A DNA stretch of 17,140 nucleotides from Entrophospora sp. SA101 (taxonomy: Eukaryota; Glomeromycota; Glomeromycetes; Entrophosporales; Entrophosporaceae), in assembly GCA_958430865.1 (NCBI GenBank), contig CAUDNR010004344.1, positions 2,822-19,961 of the forward strand, given 5' to 3'. Of this stretch, positions 1-8,729 are shown piece after piece. The notes under the pieces are model-generated. The model ran no database searches and was not told the origin of the DNA. It worked only from the letters and a program-made list of their open reading frames with translations. The translations under genes and the position numbers were made by a program. The first letter of the stretch is position 1. Each line of letters begins with the position of its first letter.

Positions 1-124
1 AGAACACGTGACATAAAAATTTTTTGTGTTAAAAATTTTATTATTATAAAATTAAATAAAAATTACAAATAAATAAATAATAGGAATTGATCTTTTGGAT
101 AATGGTCTATATTTTGGTTTAGAG

Positions 125-246
125 TATACATGAAGTTGAAACTAATTGCAGATCTGGTTGAAATAAGGTCAAAACTGATTTTTACTATGTAGTTGCCTCA
201 AGTCAAAACATTTTGACTTTGGGTTTTAATTTCGACTTCATGTATA
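125..246. repeat. inverted repeat with an inner hairpin
   Basis: TATACATGAAGT at 125-136 is the exact reverse complement of 235-246. The match continues inward with one mismatch and GAAA. Inside lies a perfect 9-bp stem (AAGTCAAAA at 200-208, TTTTGACTT at 211-219, loop CA). The arms could be the ends of a very small decayed element, but no target-site duplication is evident. Confidence 0.5.
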
Positions 247-562
247 GTTTAGAGAGTTTAATGTTTAGTTTTCCAGCACAACTCTCAAATATCAAATGTC
301 TTAGAAGTGCACTTGAAAATTTATATTTTTACAAAGTAAGTAATTATCATTTTGCCTGGTTTGTAAATACATACTCATGTATCCTTTCTTTGCTTAGGAA
401 AACATTATACAAAAAGCAAAGCTGTTGCCAGATTCAAAGAAGCAGAATTATGCATACAATAAGATATTTCATGCTGATTCGGATACTCTAGTAAATGCAA
501 AACATTTCAAAATTAAATTTGTCTCACCAACACATTTTACTCCAAAAAAGAAACAAACTTGA
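240..562 (+). CDS. candidate two-exon hypothetical protein (86 aa), weak
   Basis: I do not recognise this gene. An ATG at 240 opens 32 codons to 335, followed by a strong donor (GTAAGT at 336). A pyrimidine-rich acceptor ends at 397 (TTCTTTGCTTAG), giving a 62-bp intron. The frame continues in phase for 54 codons (398-562, stop TGA). Exon 2 is basic and polar, with a Lys-rich end (TPKKKQT), and reads more like protein than the surrounding AT-rich DNA. There is no signal peptide, membrane segment or known motif. The start sits inside the right arm of a 12-bp inverted repeat (125-136 / 235-246), which argues against a settled gene. It could instead be the 3' remnant of a larger gene or a chance splice-compatible ORF. 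Confidence 0.3.
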
Positions 563-824
563 ATACTTGTTTAGTGCATGTATTTTAGATTACAATAATG
601 ATTATTTGAAAATTTATTAACCTGAATAATAGTTCCAATTAAATGAATAGTTAGTCTCTACTTTATATGGTCATTAAATGTGCCATTGTTCATTAGCATT
701 TGTATTTCCCTTCATGAAGATCAGTTATACTAGTTTGTATTTCCAACATACATCAATAAAATAAAGAAACAGATATAATTCATTTGTTGAGTATAAATTA
801 AGATGCTGGCATTCAGTTATGAAA
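563..824. other. intergenic, nothing recognised
   Basis: AT-rich DNA with no open frame of note, no repeat and no RNA gene that I can support. Confidence 0.5.
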
Positions 825-1064
825 TTATTTTGGTGCAAGAATCCTTTTATTGTGACTGGCGAATATGAATGTCCACCTGTCAACCTGTTTTATGGTTATT
901 TGCCTGGCAGTTTCTATTAATAATTGTTGATGGCTATTAGCACCAGGAGAATATAGAAATATTGATGCCTTCTGTCCAATCAAAAACTCACATTTATTCA
1001 TGAATCGCTGGCAAACATTGCATTCATATATGTCAATATTGAAGACAAGATAACATGGAGTCTG
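825..1064 (-). pseudogene. coding-like fragment, unknown family
   Basis: The minus strand is open from a possible acceptor (TTGTTGCAG) near 1062 to a stop at 825, about 78 codons, with no ATG at its start. The reading has Cys pairs (YECNVCQRF, MNKCEF) and then a hydrophilic stretch (LYSPGANSHQQLL). Its composition resembles protein rather than random AT-rich translation. No partner exon was found on either side. I do not recognise the family. It is probably an orphan exon or relic. Confidence 0.25.
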
Positions 1065-2200
1065 CAACAAAATTTTATTGTTTAGAAGGAATTGTAATTA
1101 TTCTTATGATAACAGTACACTATATCAACCCATATTTTAAGTGAAAGAAAAAAAATTTAAAACCTCATTTAAAGTTATAACTTTAAAAGAACAATCCCTA
1201 TAATTTGTGTCATCATGTTCACTTTGTCTGGTTTTGTTGTAGTATGCCCAATTATTATAAATCAAAAAGTCCTACTATTAATGTCAAGGTCATAAAGACA
1301 AGACTAAAGTAAGTGATAATCCTATTCTAGATTGCCAGTAAACTTCACTTTGCTAAGCTCTCCTCAAATCTGGGTAATAGAGAAATATCTATAAGATATA
1401 ACAGCACTCAGATTCAAATATAATTAAGCATAAAATCATACATCATAACCTTCTAAATATATCCTTTACATTCATATTAACCTCAATTTAGAAACTATCA
1501 ACAAGATCATTTTACAATGCATGTGATCCTCATTAATATTATTTACAGAACAGAAGTATTATTTATAATGGGTATTTTTATAATTCATGGAATACCATTA
1601 TCAGCAATTATAGACTAATCAAAATCTATAAGTGGTGCTTGCTTTTCCCCCATCTTTTATATATTTGTATAGCCAATCACCAATTAATCACATTTTCGTA
1701 GAGGGATTAACATTAACTGTGTAATACTGTAATAGTAAGCTTGTTCATCACAATTACACTAATTTGGTCCCTGTAATTCTTGGTAATACAAAATGAAAAT
1801 ATTCACTTTGTCCAGTTTTGTTGCAGCATGCTCCATTTTGTTCAACAACCTGATGATTCTACCCAATATGTTTTCATAATTTCCTTCAATACTATAATGC
1901 AGGACATCTAGTCCTACAACTTTTATTGGTCTTGCAGATCCTTTAACATCTCCAAAAATGGAAATGTGTGACCAAAAAAACAAGATGTCATTTTGAAGCT
2001 AAGACTTTTCTCTACAAAATGACATTTTCATTTTGTTGATATGACATGTTGTTATGGAGGAATTAAGCCTTAAAGTTTGCACAAGTTTAACAAAATTACT
2101 ATGTTAATCCCCAAAGTGACGTGTTACACGCAAATTTTTTATATTAAAAATGAACGAATTGGAAGAATAAAAAAATTTGAAAGTTGTATTGCAGATCCTT
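1065..2200. other. gene-poor stretch containing a diverged repeat pair
   Basis: I see no convincing gene. A 74-codon open stretch on the minus strand (1759-1983) has no ATG and overlaps the second copy of the repeat described separately (1218-1248 / 1802-1832). It is best read as repeat-derived. Confidence 0.45.
1218..1832. repeat. diverged direct repeat, two copies
   Basis: Copy 1 begins at 1218 (TTCACTTTGTCTGG) and copy 2 at 1802 (TTCACTTTGTCCAG). About 27 of the first 31 positions agree, and all four differences I count are transitions. Weaker similarity, including a shared TCCCT-TAATT core, extends upstream to about 1183 and 1763. This looks like a decayed dispersed repeat family with two members here. 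Confidence 0.5.
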
Positions 2201-2203
2201 TAG

Positions 2204-2345
2204 CACGTGACATTAATAAAGAGAGTGCACGTGACATATATATATATAATTGTTACTTTAAAAAACAGATTTAATTATCTAATAAAATCAATCATTATAT
2301 TAATAATTAGAACCTATTTTTGACAACCTTCACAAAACACGTGAC
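2204..2345. promoter_or_regulatory. three CACGTGAC (E-box type) motifs upstream of the nucleoporin gene
   Basis: CACGTGAC occurs at 2204-2211, 2228-2235 and 2338-2345, all in the same orientation, 500-640 bp before the likely nucleoporin start. A fourth copy lies at 5-12. CACGTG is the core bound by fungal bHLH factors such as Cbf1 (known of the family). Use as a promoter element here is inferred from clustering and position. The 5-12 and 2338-2345 copies share a following TAAAAATTTT tract, so some copies may instead belong to a repeat. Confidence 0.35.
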
Positions 2346-2840
2346 CGTAAAAATTTTATTGCATTTTTGATTGGGAAAATTTTCCCAAATCTGTTGCTGT
2401 GGCGCAGAAAGTTGTAGGGACTAGGTGTCCTGCACTATAGCAATGTATAATTTCCTTAGAGGTAAAAATCATCAGTGTGTTTATGTGTAATTATAATAAT
2501 TTATTCAAAAATTTTTTTTTGAAAGGTGATAATGAAGTATTTGGATTTTACTTGGCAATATTAATAGTTTATATTCTCATTTATAGTTGTGACTTGTGGG
2601 TTTGTTAATTGGTCTATTTAGTAATGAGATGGTAAAAATTATAGCTGAAATCGAATTATTTTATTTACTTCCTTATTGGAGAGAGGTTCCAAGATATATT
2701 GTAATTTTGTTTTTCCCTATTACTACGTATAAAATGATGTACCAACTAGTTGAATAATGAAAATTAGGATCGTCATTGGACAATTTTTAAAATCATTTTT
2801 ATTTTACACACGCGAAAAATTTTTATCATCATCATTAACA

Positions 2841-5800
2841 ATGTCGGCAAAGGATTTAATCAATTCAAAAATTAATATAGACAATAAATATTTAGAAACT
2901 TTATTTAAACAAGTATCTGAAAGGACTGCACAAGATCGTTATAAAGATATTAGTCAGGAGGAATTATTTCCCTTCACACAAGAAAAACGGATCCCTTTTC
3001 CATTACGTTTGCAAGAGATCGTGGATTGGGAGAACATTCAACAAAATGTCGATGTACACTGTTTATTCGGATGTTTCCCTTATACAAAATTTGTATATTT
3101 TGTTCTCGACTATAATTTATTTATTTGGGATTATGAAAATAGTAATAGTAACAATGAAGCAGCCATTGGTCATATAGATATTCATCCACAACAAGACAAG
3201 AAAATAAAAAGTGTGGGCCTTGTCAAGCCTAGACCTGGTCGTTGGGTTGATAATGCTCAATATGTACTAGTGATAGCAACAGACAAATCAGTATATGTGT
3301 TTGGATTGAGTGCTACAGAGAACAATGAGGAAATAACTTTTCATGACATGTCTTCATTAAAATACATATCTGATTATAGTGGAAGATCAATCGATTCAAT
3401 AGTTGGTACTGACAATGGTAGAATTTTTTTGATAGATGATGGTGAATTATGTGAATTGATTTATGATGATGAGGGGTGGTTCAATAAACCCTGCAGATTA
3501 GAAATTCACTCTCTCAATCTTATTAGTTCAACACTAAGATTTGTTAATGGTGGGTTTTCTAATTTTAAATCTTGTATTGTTGATGATACTCACAAGATGG
3601 TTTATGCCATGTCTACCAATCGCATTGAAGCTTATCATATGTTAGATGATGGCAAAACTTTAAAGTCTGTAGGTTCTTATTCATTAAAGGATGCTGTTAG
3701 TGGTGGTCCATCACTTAAAGGTAAACTTGTTTCAATACATCCAACATATAATACCAATTCACGTTATTTTTGGTTGATGGCTGTCACTAGTGTAGGTTAT
3801 CGTGGTTATTTTACATGTCATAGAGATTTTAGTAGATTGCATCCTGATTCACAAAAATCAACAGAACCAAATGGTTTATTCTTGGTGGAAGTGCACCAGC
3901 TGCCACATGGACTTCAACAGCATCAAAAAGTTTATCAAAGCTTTAATTATTTTCATGGGAATTATTTTGCTTTAAATAGAAACAATTCATCATACTACTT
4001 AACTTACACTTCTCCAAATCATGGTGCAATGTTTCTAAAATTTATTCAGAAAAAGGATCCTACATTTTCAGAATACTATTTCTCAGTCACTTTTAGAAAT
4101 ATTTATGCCATGGAAGAAATCCATCATTTTAATTATAATCCAAAAAATTTCATTGAATACTCAAATGACTTAATTGGTCAATTCATTCTTCCCCAAAGAA
4201 AATTTCTTATATATACATCAGCAGGAATTCAAATTTGGGTTAAAAAAAGACCTGTTGAACATTTGAAAGAAATACTATTGAAAAATCAACAAAATCTTTT
4301 AAAGGATTTTATTAGAAATCATGGTCTTGAACAAACATGTGCAATGTGTTTTTTAATAGGAAATGATCAAAGTCACCAATTTCTACAAAATTTCAAAGAA
4401 AACTCTTCTCAATTACAAGAAGCTTTGGCATTCTGTCTATCAAGAATTCTGAGGCCTGTTTGGAATCAAAGGATTCTTAAAAAGTCTCTAGTGAAATCTA
4501 CAAGTTCTGGTGCTATTGAAGGAAAAATAGATCTAAATGTGACATCAGAAGTTCTTAATGATGTGCATCAAAAATTAATAAAATTAAAAGCATTTTTCCA
4601 TAATCATTTTGATTATATAACATTGTCATCTCAAATCAACACTTCTGCTTCTTTTTCAGCAACAACAACTACTACTGCACAAAATAATCCAATAGCTATT
4701 CTATTTAATTTGATGATTATAATGGCTGATGCAATTTCATTTGTATTATTAATGTTTGAATATGATTTATCTGATATAATCACCAACATTTCAGAAAGTT
4801 CAAAAAAATTATTATTTGATTCAACTTATGAAGATCTAGTGACTGCTCAACAAGTAAGAAATAGTTGGCATGATTTGGTGTTGGTGATCATTAAAAAAGA
4901 AAGCAGTTTACACGAAAATCTCACCAGAAATTTGGAAATTAGATGTTCTACTTTCTTTAATGCTTCTGAAGCAAAAATGTATCGAGGTTATGAGGCTCTT
5001 CAAAAAGCAAAAAAAAGTGAAAATGAACTTTCCAAAGATAAGGCATTGAAAAATTCTCTTAAATTATTTAATGACTCTATTAATGTCTTAACATATGGGA
5101 ATCTGATTAATTTGTGTCAAGAATATAAAAACCTAGGATTTTATGAAGGTGCATTAGAACTATTATTAAAAGCAGCACAAACTTTAAATTCAGAACCTGA
5201 TAAAAAAACTTCAATTATTGAAATTCTTATAAAGACATTAAGAGATGCAGATGTTTTTGCCGACTCTATCACCTTCACAACTTCTTCACCACAATTACAA
5301 AAATATAATCTACTTCTTCAAAAAACTCTTAATCTTGCCACATCATTAAATGACAAGGATTTTCTTTTTGCTTTATATGATGAATTCTTGATAACAAATT
5401 CGATGCAATTGCTTTTTGATCCGCCTGCACCATTCCTTGAAGAATATTTTACATCAATTGATGATGATCAGTCATCACCATTATCAATTATTTCAAGAAG
5501 AAAATTAGAATTATATTGTGATTTCTGTGCAAAACATCATGAATATCTCAAAGCAGCCAATGTTCAAGAATTCTTGGCACTAAAGCCTGGGAACGATATA
5601 TCATTACAGGATAGACTGCATTATTTATGTCATGCAGTTGGATTAGTTGAAAGTATAAAAGAATTGAATCTAGATGAAAACATATTTGATATATTACAAA
5701 AATATCATTCAGAATTAAAGATTGCACAAATACAATATGACATTCTACAAGATATACTAAAAATCCCAGATGATGATTACAATTTTAGAGCAGCCTCTCG

Positions 5801-5948
5801 GAGTTTGCCAAATAAAATCGAATCAACATCACTACTCAATCAACAAATTTTCGGAGCAAAAACTTTATTGGACGAATATGCAATTCCTTTCAAGTTAGTT
5901 GAAAGGCAATCAGCATTAACACAATATATTGCAGAAGTTAATTTATAA
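2841..5948 (+). CDS. NUP155: nucleoporin of the Nup155/Nup170/Nup157 family, short C-terminus
   Basis: Scaffold component of the inner ring of the nuclear pore complex, anchoring the ring at the pore membrane (family knowledge). The 1035-residue protein shows the family's N-terminal beta-propeller in roughly residues 1-480, with hallmark segments: FPLRL...FGCFP...LFIWDYE near 45-100, VGLVKPRPGRW near 124-134, TDNGRIFLI near 190, and GWFNKPCR just after. An alpha-solenoid follows, interrupted near 600-615 by a Ser/Thr/Asn linker. The start at 2841 is preferred over an in-frame ATG at 2757: it has A at -3, and MSAKDLINSK resembles the start of a soluble scaffold protein, whereas the extra 28 residues are hydrophobic and basic. 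The gene is a single exon. Translation stops after KLVERQSALTQYIAEVNL, where family members from memory continue for roughly 170-200 more residues. The 257 bp to the next gene contain no C-terminal exon. Family assignment is secure; the truncation is from recalled family lengths. Confidence 0.93.
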   Translation: MSAKDLINSKINIDNKYLETLFKQVSERTAQDRYKDISQEELFPFTQEKRIPFPLRLQEIVDWENIQQNVDVHCLFGCFPYTKFVYFVLDYNLFIWDYENSNSNNEAAIGHIDIHPQQDKKIKSVGLVKPRPGRWVDNAQYVLVIATDKSVYVFGLSATENNEEITFHDMSSLKYISDYSGRSIDSIVGTDNGRIFLIDDGELCELIYDDEGWFNKPCRLEIHSLNLISSTLRFVNGGFSNFKSCIVDDTHKMVYAMSTNRIEAYHMLDDGKTLKSVGSYSLKDAVSGGPSLKGKLVSIHPTYNTNSRYFWLMAVTSVGYRGYFTCHRDFSRLHPDSQKSTEPNGLFLVEVHQLPHGLQQHQKVYQSFNYFHGNYFALNRNNSSYYLTYTSPNHGAMFLKFIQKKDPTFSEYYFSVTFRNIYAMEEIHHFNYNPKNFIEYSNDLIGQFILPQRKFLIYTSAGIQIWVKKRPVEHLKEILLKNQQNLLKDFIRNHGLEQTCAMCFLIGNDQSHQFLQNFKENSSQLQEALAFCLSRILRPVWNQRILKKSLVKSTSSGAIEGKIDLNVTSEVLNDVHQKLIKLKAFFHNHFDYITLSSQINTSASFSATTTTTAQNNPIAILFNLMIIMADAISFVLLMFEYDLSDIITNISESSKKLLFDSTYEDLVTAQQVRNSWHDLVLVIIKKESSLHENLTRNLEIRCSTFFNASEAKMYRGYEALQKAKKSENELSKDKALKNSLKLFNDSINVLTYGNLINLCQEYKNLGFYEGALELLLKAAQTLNSEPDKKTSIIEILIKTLRDADVFADSITFTTSSPQLQKYNLLLQKTLNLATSLNDKDFLFALYDEFLITNSMQLLFDPPAPFLEEYFTSIDDDQSSPLSIISRRKLELYCDFCAKHHEYLKAANVQEFLALKPGNDISLQDRLHYLCHAVGLVESIKELNLDENIFDILQKYHSELKIAQIQYDILQDILKIPDDDYNFRAASRSLPNKIESTSLLNQQIFGAKTLLDEYAIPFKLVERQSALTQYIAEVNL

Positions 5949-6041
5949 AAAAATTCATTATAAACTATTACATTCATAATAACAGAAATATATATCAAAA
6001 AGGCCAGCATGTATATAATGTATTACAATAGATAGTAAAAA

Positions 6042-6047
6042 AATAAA
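6042..6047 (+). terminator. polyadenylation signal AATAAA for the nucleoporin gene
   Basis: AATAAA lies 94 nt after the nucleoporin stop codon, within the convergent gap before the NAA40-like gene. Its presence supports the mRNA ending here, with no further C-terminal exon. Confidence 0.4.
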
Positions 6048-6205
6048 TGAGAAACGATTTTTGAAATCATTGTTTCTTTCCATTTGTCAACTTATCAAGT
6101 GAAAATTGAAAAAAATAATCTTTCTTTTCTAAATTTTATTTTAACAGTCATCATTTATCCTAAACATTACTTGCACACACAACATACACATGTGTATTTA
6201 TTGAA

Positions 6206-7414
6206 TCATAATGCTTTGCTTAATATATCATAATCATATTTTTCGGCTTCTTCTGGTTCTAAACATTTACTAGGAGATATTTCATCTATCTCATAACTAA
6301 TAATAAAATTCTTTGAAATTAAAAAAAAAAACAAACAAAAATATCATTTGAAAAAAATATAGCTCACTCACCCAAGATGATTACAATAAAAATTCAATGC
6401 CATCTTATTTTCTTTAAAACAATAAATTGTTATCAACAATTATTTTGACTCATCATTATTATATGTAATAATTATTGTTATTACCTTGAAAACAAGTCAA
6501 CATGCTTTTTTTCATTCCCCAATATTTTCCAATAGATTCCATTGTTCTCATCAAAAAGTTTCCTAATCCTTTTCCTCTAGCTTCTTTTTCTAATTGGAGT
6601 TCATAACTATACATTTGTTTAAAAAATTTATTATTAATATAACTTGAAACTACATGCGTGTATGTGTGTGTTTGTTATTGTGTATGTAATTGCATGAAAT
6701 AAGTCCAAAAATTAAGCTTGCCAATATATAACTTCAATTTGTTTATCATCAGCCATTGTTTCTTCCCAAGTAAATTGGAATAACAAAAATCCAACAGGTG
6801 TATCATTATTATCTATGTTATTTGAATCTTTTCCAAATATACTGCTATCATTATTTATTCTTTTTTGTGTATTTCTGGCAATCAGATAATTTGCACCAGT
6901 TTCATGCATTTCTTGAAGTTTTTCTCTTGAATTCCAACCAATGTTTGAATTTTCATAACTTGCTTTTATTTTAGATAAAATAAATGCATTCTAAATACTA
7001 TTATTAATTTTTTTCATTAACTATGAAAGGAATGCCTACATTTTTTTTATATTTGATTTTACTAATTCAAAAGTCCATTTTTGTAAATCCATTGGCAAAT
7101 TTGAAATATTATAGTGTTCAATGATCACATTAATGCTATGAATTCAAATGTAATTTAGTGATAAATTTAAAAGGTTGGAATTTCAACAGGTTTTTTTTAA
7201 AAAAAAAACCTTACTGTTCATTATTATAGATTAGAGTAGGAGAACCAAGGAATCCAATTACATTATTGGCCTTTAAAAAGATTTTTATATAAAATTGTTA
7301 AAGCAAATTGAATTCATTTATTCATTTAGAGCTTGATATTATTATTATAATGAACTTTACCTGTTTTGCAATTTCGACCAAATTTTGTGATGGTTTTTTA
7401 TTATCAAAGGGCAT
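6206..7414 (-). CDS. NAA40: N-alpha-acetyltransferase 40 (NatD), seven exons, 231 aa
   Basis: NatD transfers acetyl from acetyl-CoA to the N-terminal Ser of histones H4 and H2A; it is a GNAT-fold enzyme (family knowledge). Exons in transcript order: 7414-7361, 7270-7215, 7135-7040, 6958-6722, 6606-6485, 6411-6372, 6296-6206. Phases agree throughout (696 nt, 231 residues; the human enzyme has about 237). Family marks: KWTFELVKSNIKK near 56-68, IGWNSREKLQEM near 75-86, IYCYELQLEKEARGKGLG near 146-163 carrying the acetyl-CoA loop R-G-K-G-L-G (158-163), MKKSMLTCFQ before exon 6, and YEIDEISPSKC near the end. Residues about 98-122 are an Asn/Ser-rich insertion that I do not recall in animal homologues. 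The start ATG has A at -3. Intron 4 (6607-6721) needs a GC donor; only that choice gives the conserved Ile-Tyr-Cys-Tyr-Glu junction. The gene converges on the nucleoporin gene. The most certain of the spliced models. Confidence 0.9.
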
Positions 7415-7690
7415 CTTTTTTTTTATATAAATTTTCTAGAACTGTGTTGTACAATTTTTTCATAATTAGTATTAGTATAACAAATTCTCAATATTTCTTA
7501 AAGCATCATCATCTCCTGTTATGATTGTTGTCTTTCATACAAGTATAACATATATTTAGTTAATTTTTCTTGATGTACCAATCCATTTATTTCAAAATCC
7601 TGAATCTCTTAAAACCAGTAAGTTTGTTTTAATCATTTGATTGACCTTAACAATATCATTATTTCCAATTCATATTCATATTTATATATA
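7415..7690. other. 5' flank of the NAA40-like gene
   Basis: AT-rich sequence expected to hold the promoter and 5' leader of the minus-strand gene. No TATA box or other element stands out from the background, and I see no gene. Confidence 0.35.
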
Positions 7691-7707
7691 TTTATGTATG
7701 CTATGGT

Positions 7708-7869
7708 GTTAATGGATTCATGGCACTATATTATAATTTAGAAAATTTAAAATATGATGTGGAATTTATGGATCAAAACATTAATAAAGGTGGCATAGAT
7801 CTAGTTTTTTTATTAGAAGAAATTCCTGAATTCATCAAAAAACAAAACACCACAATTGAGAAACTGTGA
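7708..7869 (+). pseudogene. decayed coding fragment, unknown family
   Basis: A frame open from at least 7708 to a TGA at 7867-7869 reads like globular protein (VNGFMALYYNLENL, then GGIDLVFLLEEIPEFIKK). After the stop, a different frame near 7879-7965 gives GYYKEIKNKF and, past a TAA, DDVEDKVYFVL, as if one coding sequence had taken a frameshift and stops. There is no ATG-led gene structure or flanking exon I can define. It lies in the divergent gap between two real genes. I do not recognise the family. Confidence 0.3.
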
Positions 7870-7969
7870 ATTCACTTCAAGAGTAGCTGGTTATTATAAA
7901 GAAATAAAAAATAAATTTATTTAATTAGATGATGTTGAAGATAAAGTTTATTTTGTGTTGTAAAAGTTA

Positions 7970-8550
7970 ATTTACCTTTATAGAATTCAGCTAAATATTA
8001 TTTTATTATAAAGCTATTACCATTTACTACATATTTTTAAAATAATTATTTTCTGTGTAAAAAATACCTTCATTCATTTTTTTTATTAGTGCAAGATACC
8101 TAGTCCTAAAGCTTGGTAAAGCACATCAATAAAAAATCACGCGAGAATTTTTTATTGGGAAAAATGCAGATCAATTTTAACAAATAATAATATTAAAGAA
8201 TTACCCAAGACCAGAACGTTTATTGAGAATTGACACATAAAAAACAATTACATCCCAAATAGTGTAGTGTTGTGAACGGGCTTATTTCAGTGGGAAAGTT
8301 ATCCATGTTTAAATTTTTTTAAGAAACATATTCGCTAGAATATATGTAAAATTATGTATTATGATAAAGATTTATAATAAAACTCTCTCTCTCTCTCTCT
8401 CTTAAAAAGCAAACATTTAGATAATGTTCTCTTAATAGTAGTAACATTAATAATGTCGAACTATTAGATAATAAAGTAGCAATGGTAATTGTGATACAAT
8501 TATTTTTAATAATAATTATAATATAATAGTGAGTGGAAAAATCATTAATA
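7970..8550. other. intergenic with a CT microsatellite
   Basis: No gene seen. It contains a (CT)10 run at 8383-8402 and otherwise AT-rich DNA. The minus-strand open frame across 8352-8588 is low-complexity (Ile/Thr/Asn from ATT/ATA runs) and is not credible as a gene. Confidence 0.5.
8383..8402. repeat. (CT)10 microsatellite
   Basis: Ten uninterrupted CT dinucleotides, about 330 bp before the start of the microexon gene. A pyrimidine tract of this kind can also act in fungal promoters, but nothing shows that here. Confidence 0.9.
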
Positions 8551-8557
8551 ATAAATT

Positions 8558-8566
8558 TATATATAG
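8558..8566 (+). promoter_or_regulatory. possible TATA box of the microexon gene
   Basis: TATATATAG lies 164 nt upstream of the ATG at 8730, followed by a less AT-biased leader. In such AT-rich DNA the match alone is weak. The position would give a 5' leader of roughly 130 nt. Confidence 0.25.
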
Positions 8567-8729
8567 AAAAATATATCATTTTAAGCAAGTTGGCTTAACC
8601 GGCTGACACAATATTCGAATATTTATTCATTTGTCTGTAAAAAAGGCAAACTTGCTGATCGTCAAAATTTTCAAAATTTGAAAAACCGAAAAACTTTTCT
8701 CTATAAGAAAAACCGACTGAACAATCAAA

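Noticed and set aside
2757..2840. Upstream in-frame ATG of the nucleoporin gene as the true start
   Set aside because: The extra 28 residues are hydrophobic and basic, unlike family N-termini, and the ATG at 2841 has the better context. A longer form cannot be fully excluded.
5940..6205. A spliced C-terminal exon for the nucleoporin gene using a GTTAAT donor at the end of the ORF
   Set aside because: No open, protein-like sequence of adequate length lies between 5948 and the 3' end of the convergent gene, and an AATAAA intervenes.
6959..7000. Intron 3 of the NAA40-like gene reads AFILSKIKAS in frame with the next exon and resembles the preceding exon's WTFELVKSN
   Set aside because: The upstream exon (7135-7040) supplies the conserved segment itself. 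Using the TTTAG acceptor near 6990 breaks phase and hits a stop, whereas the CAAG acceptor at 6959 restores the family order.
8352..8588. 78-codon minus-strand frame covering the CT repeat
   Set aside because: The translation is a product of the microsatellite and AT runs, with no conserved features.
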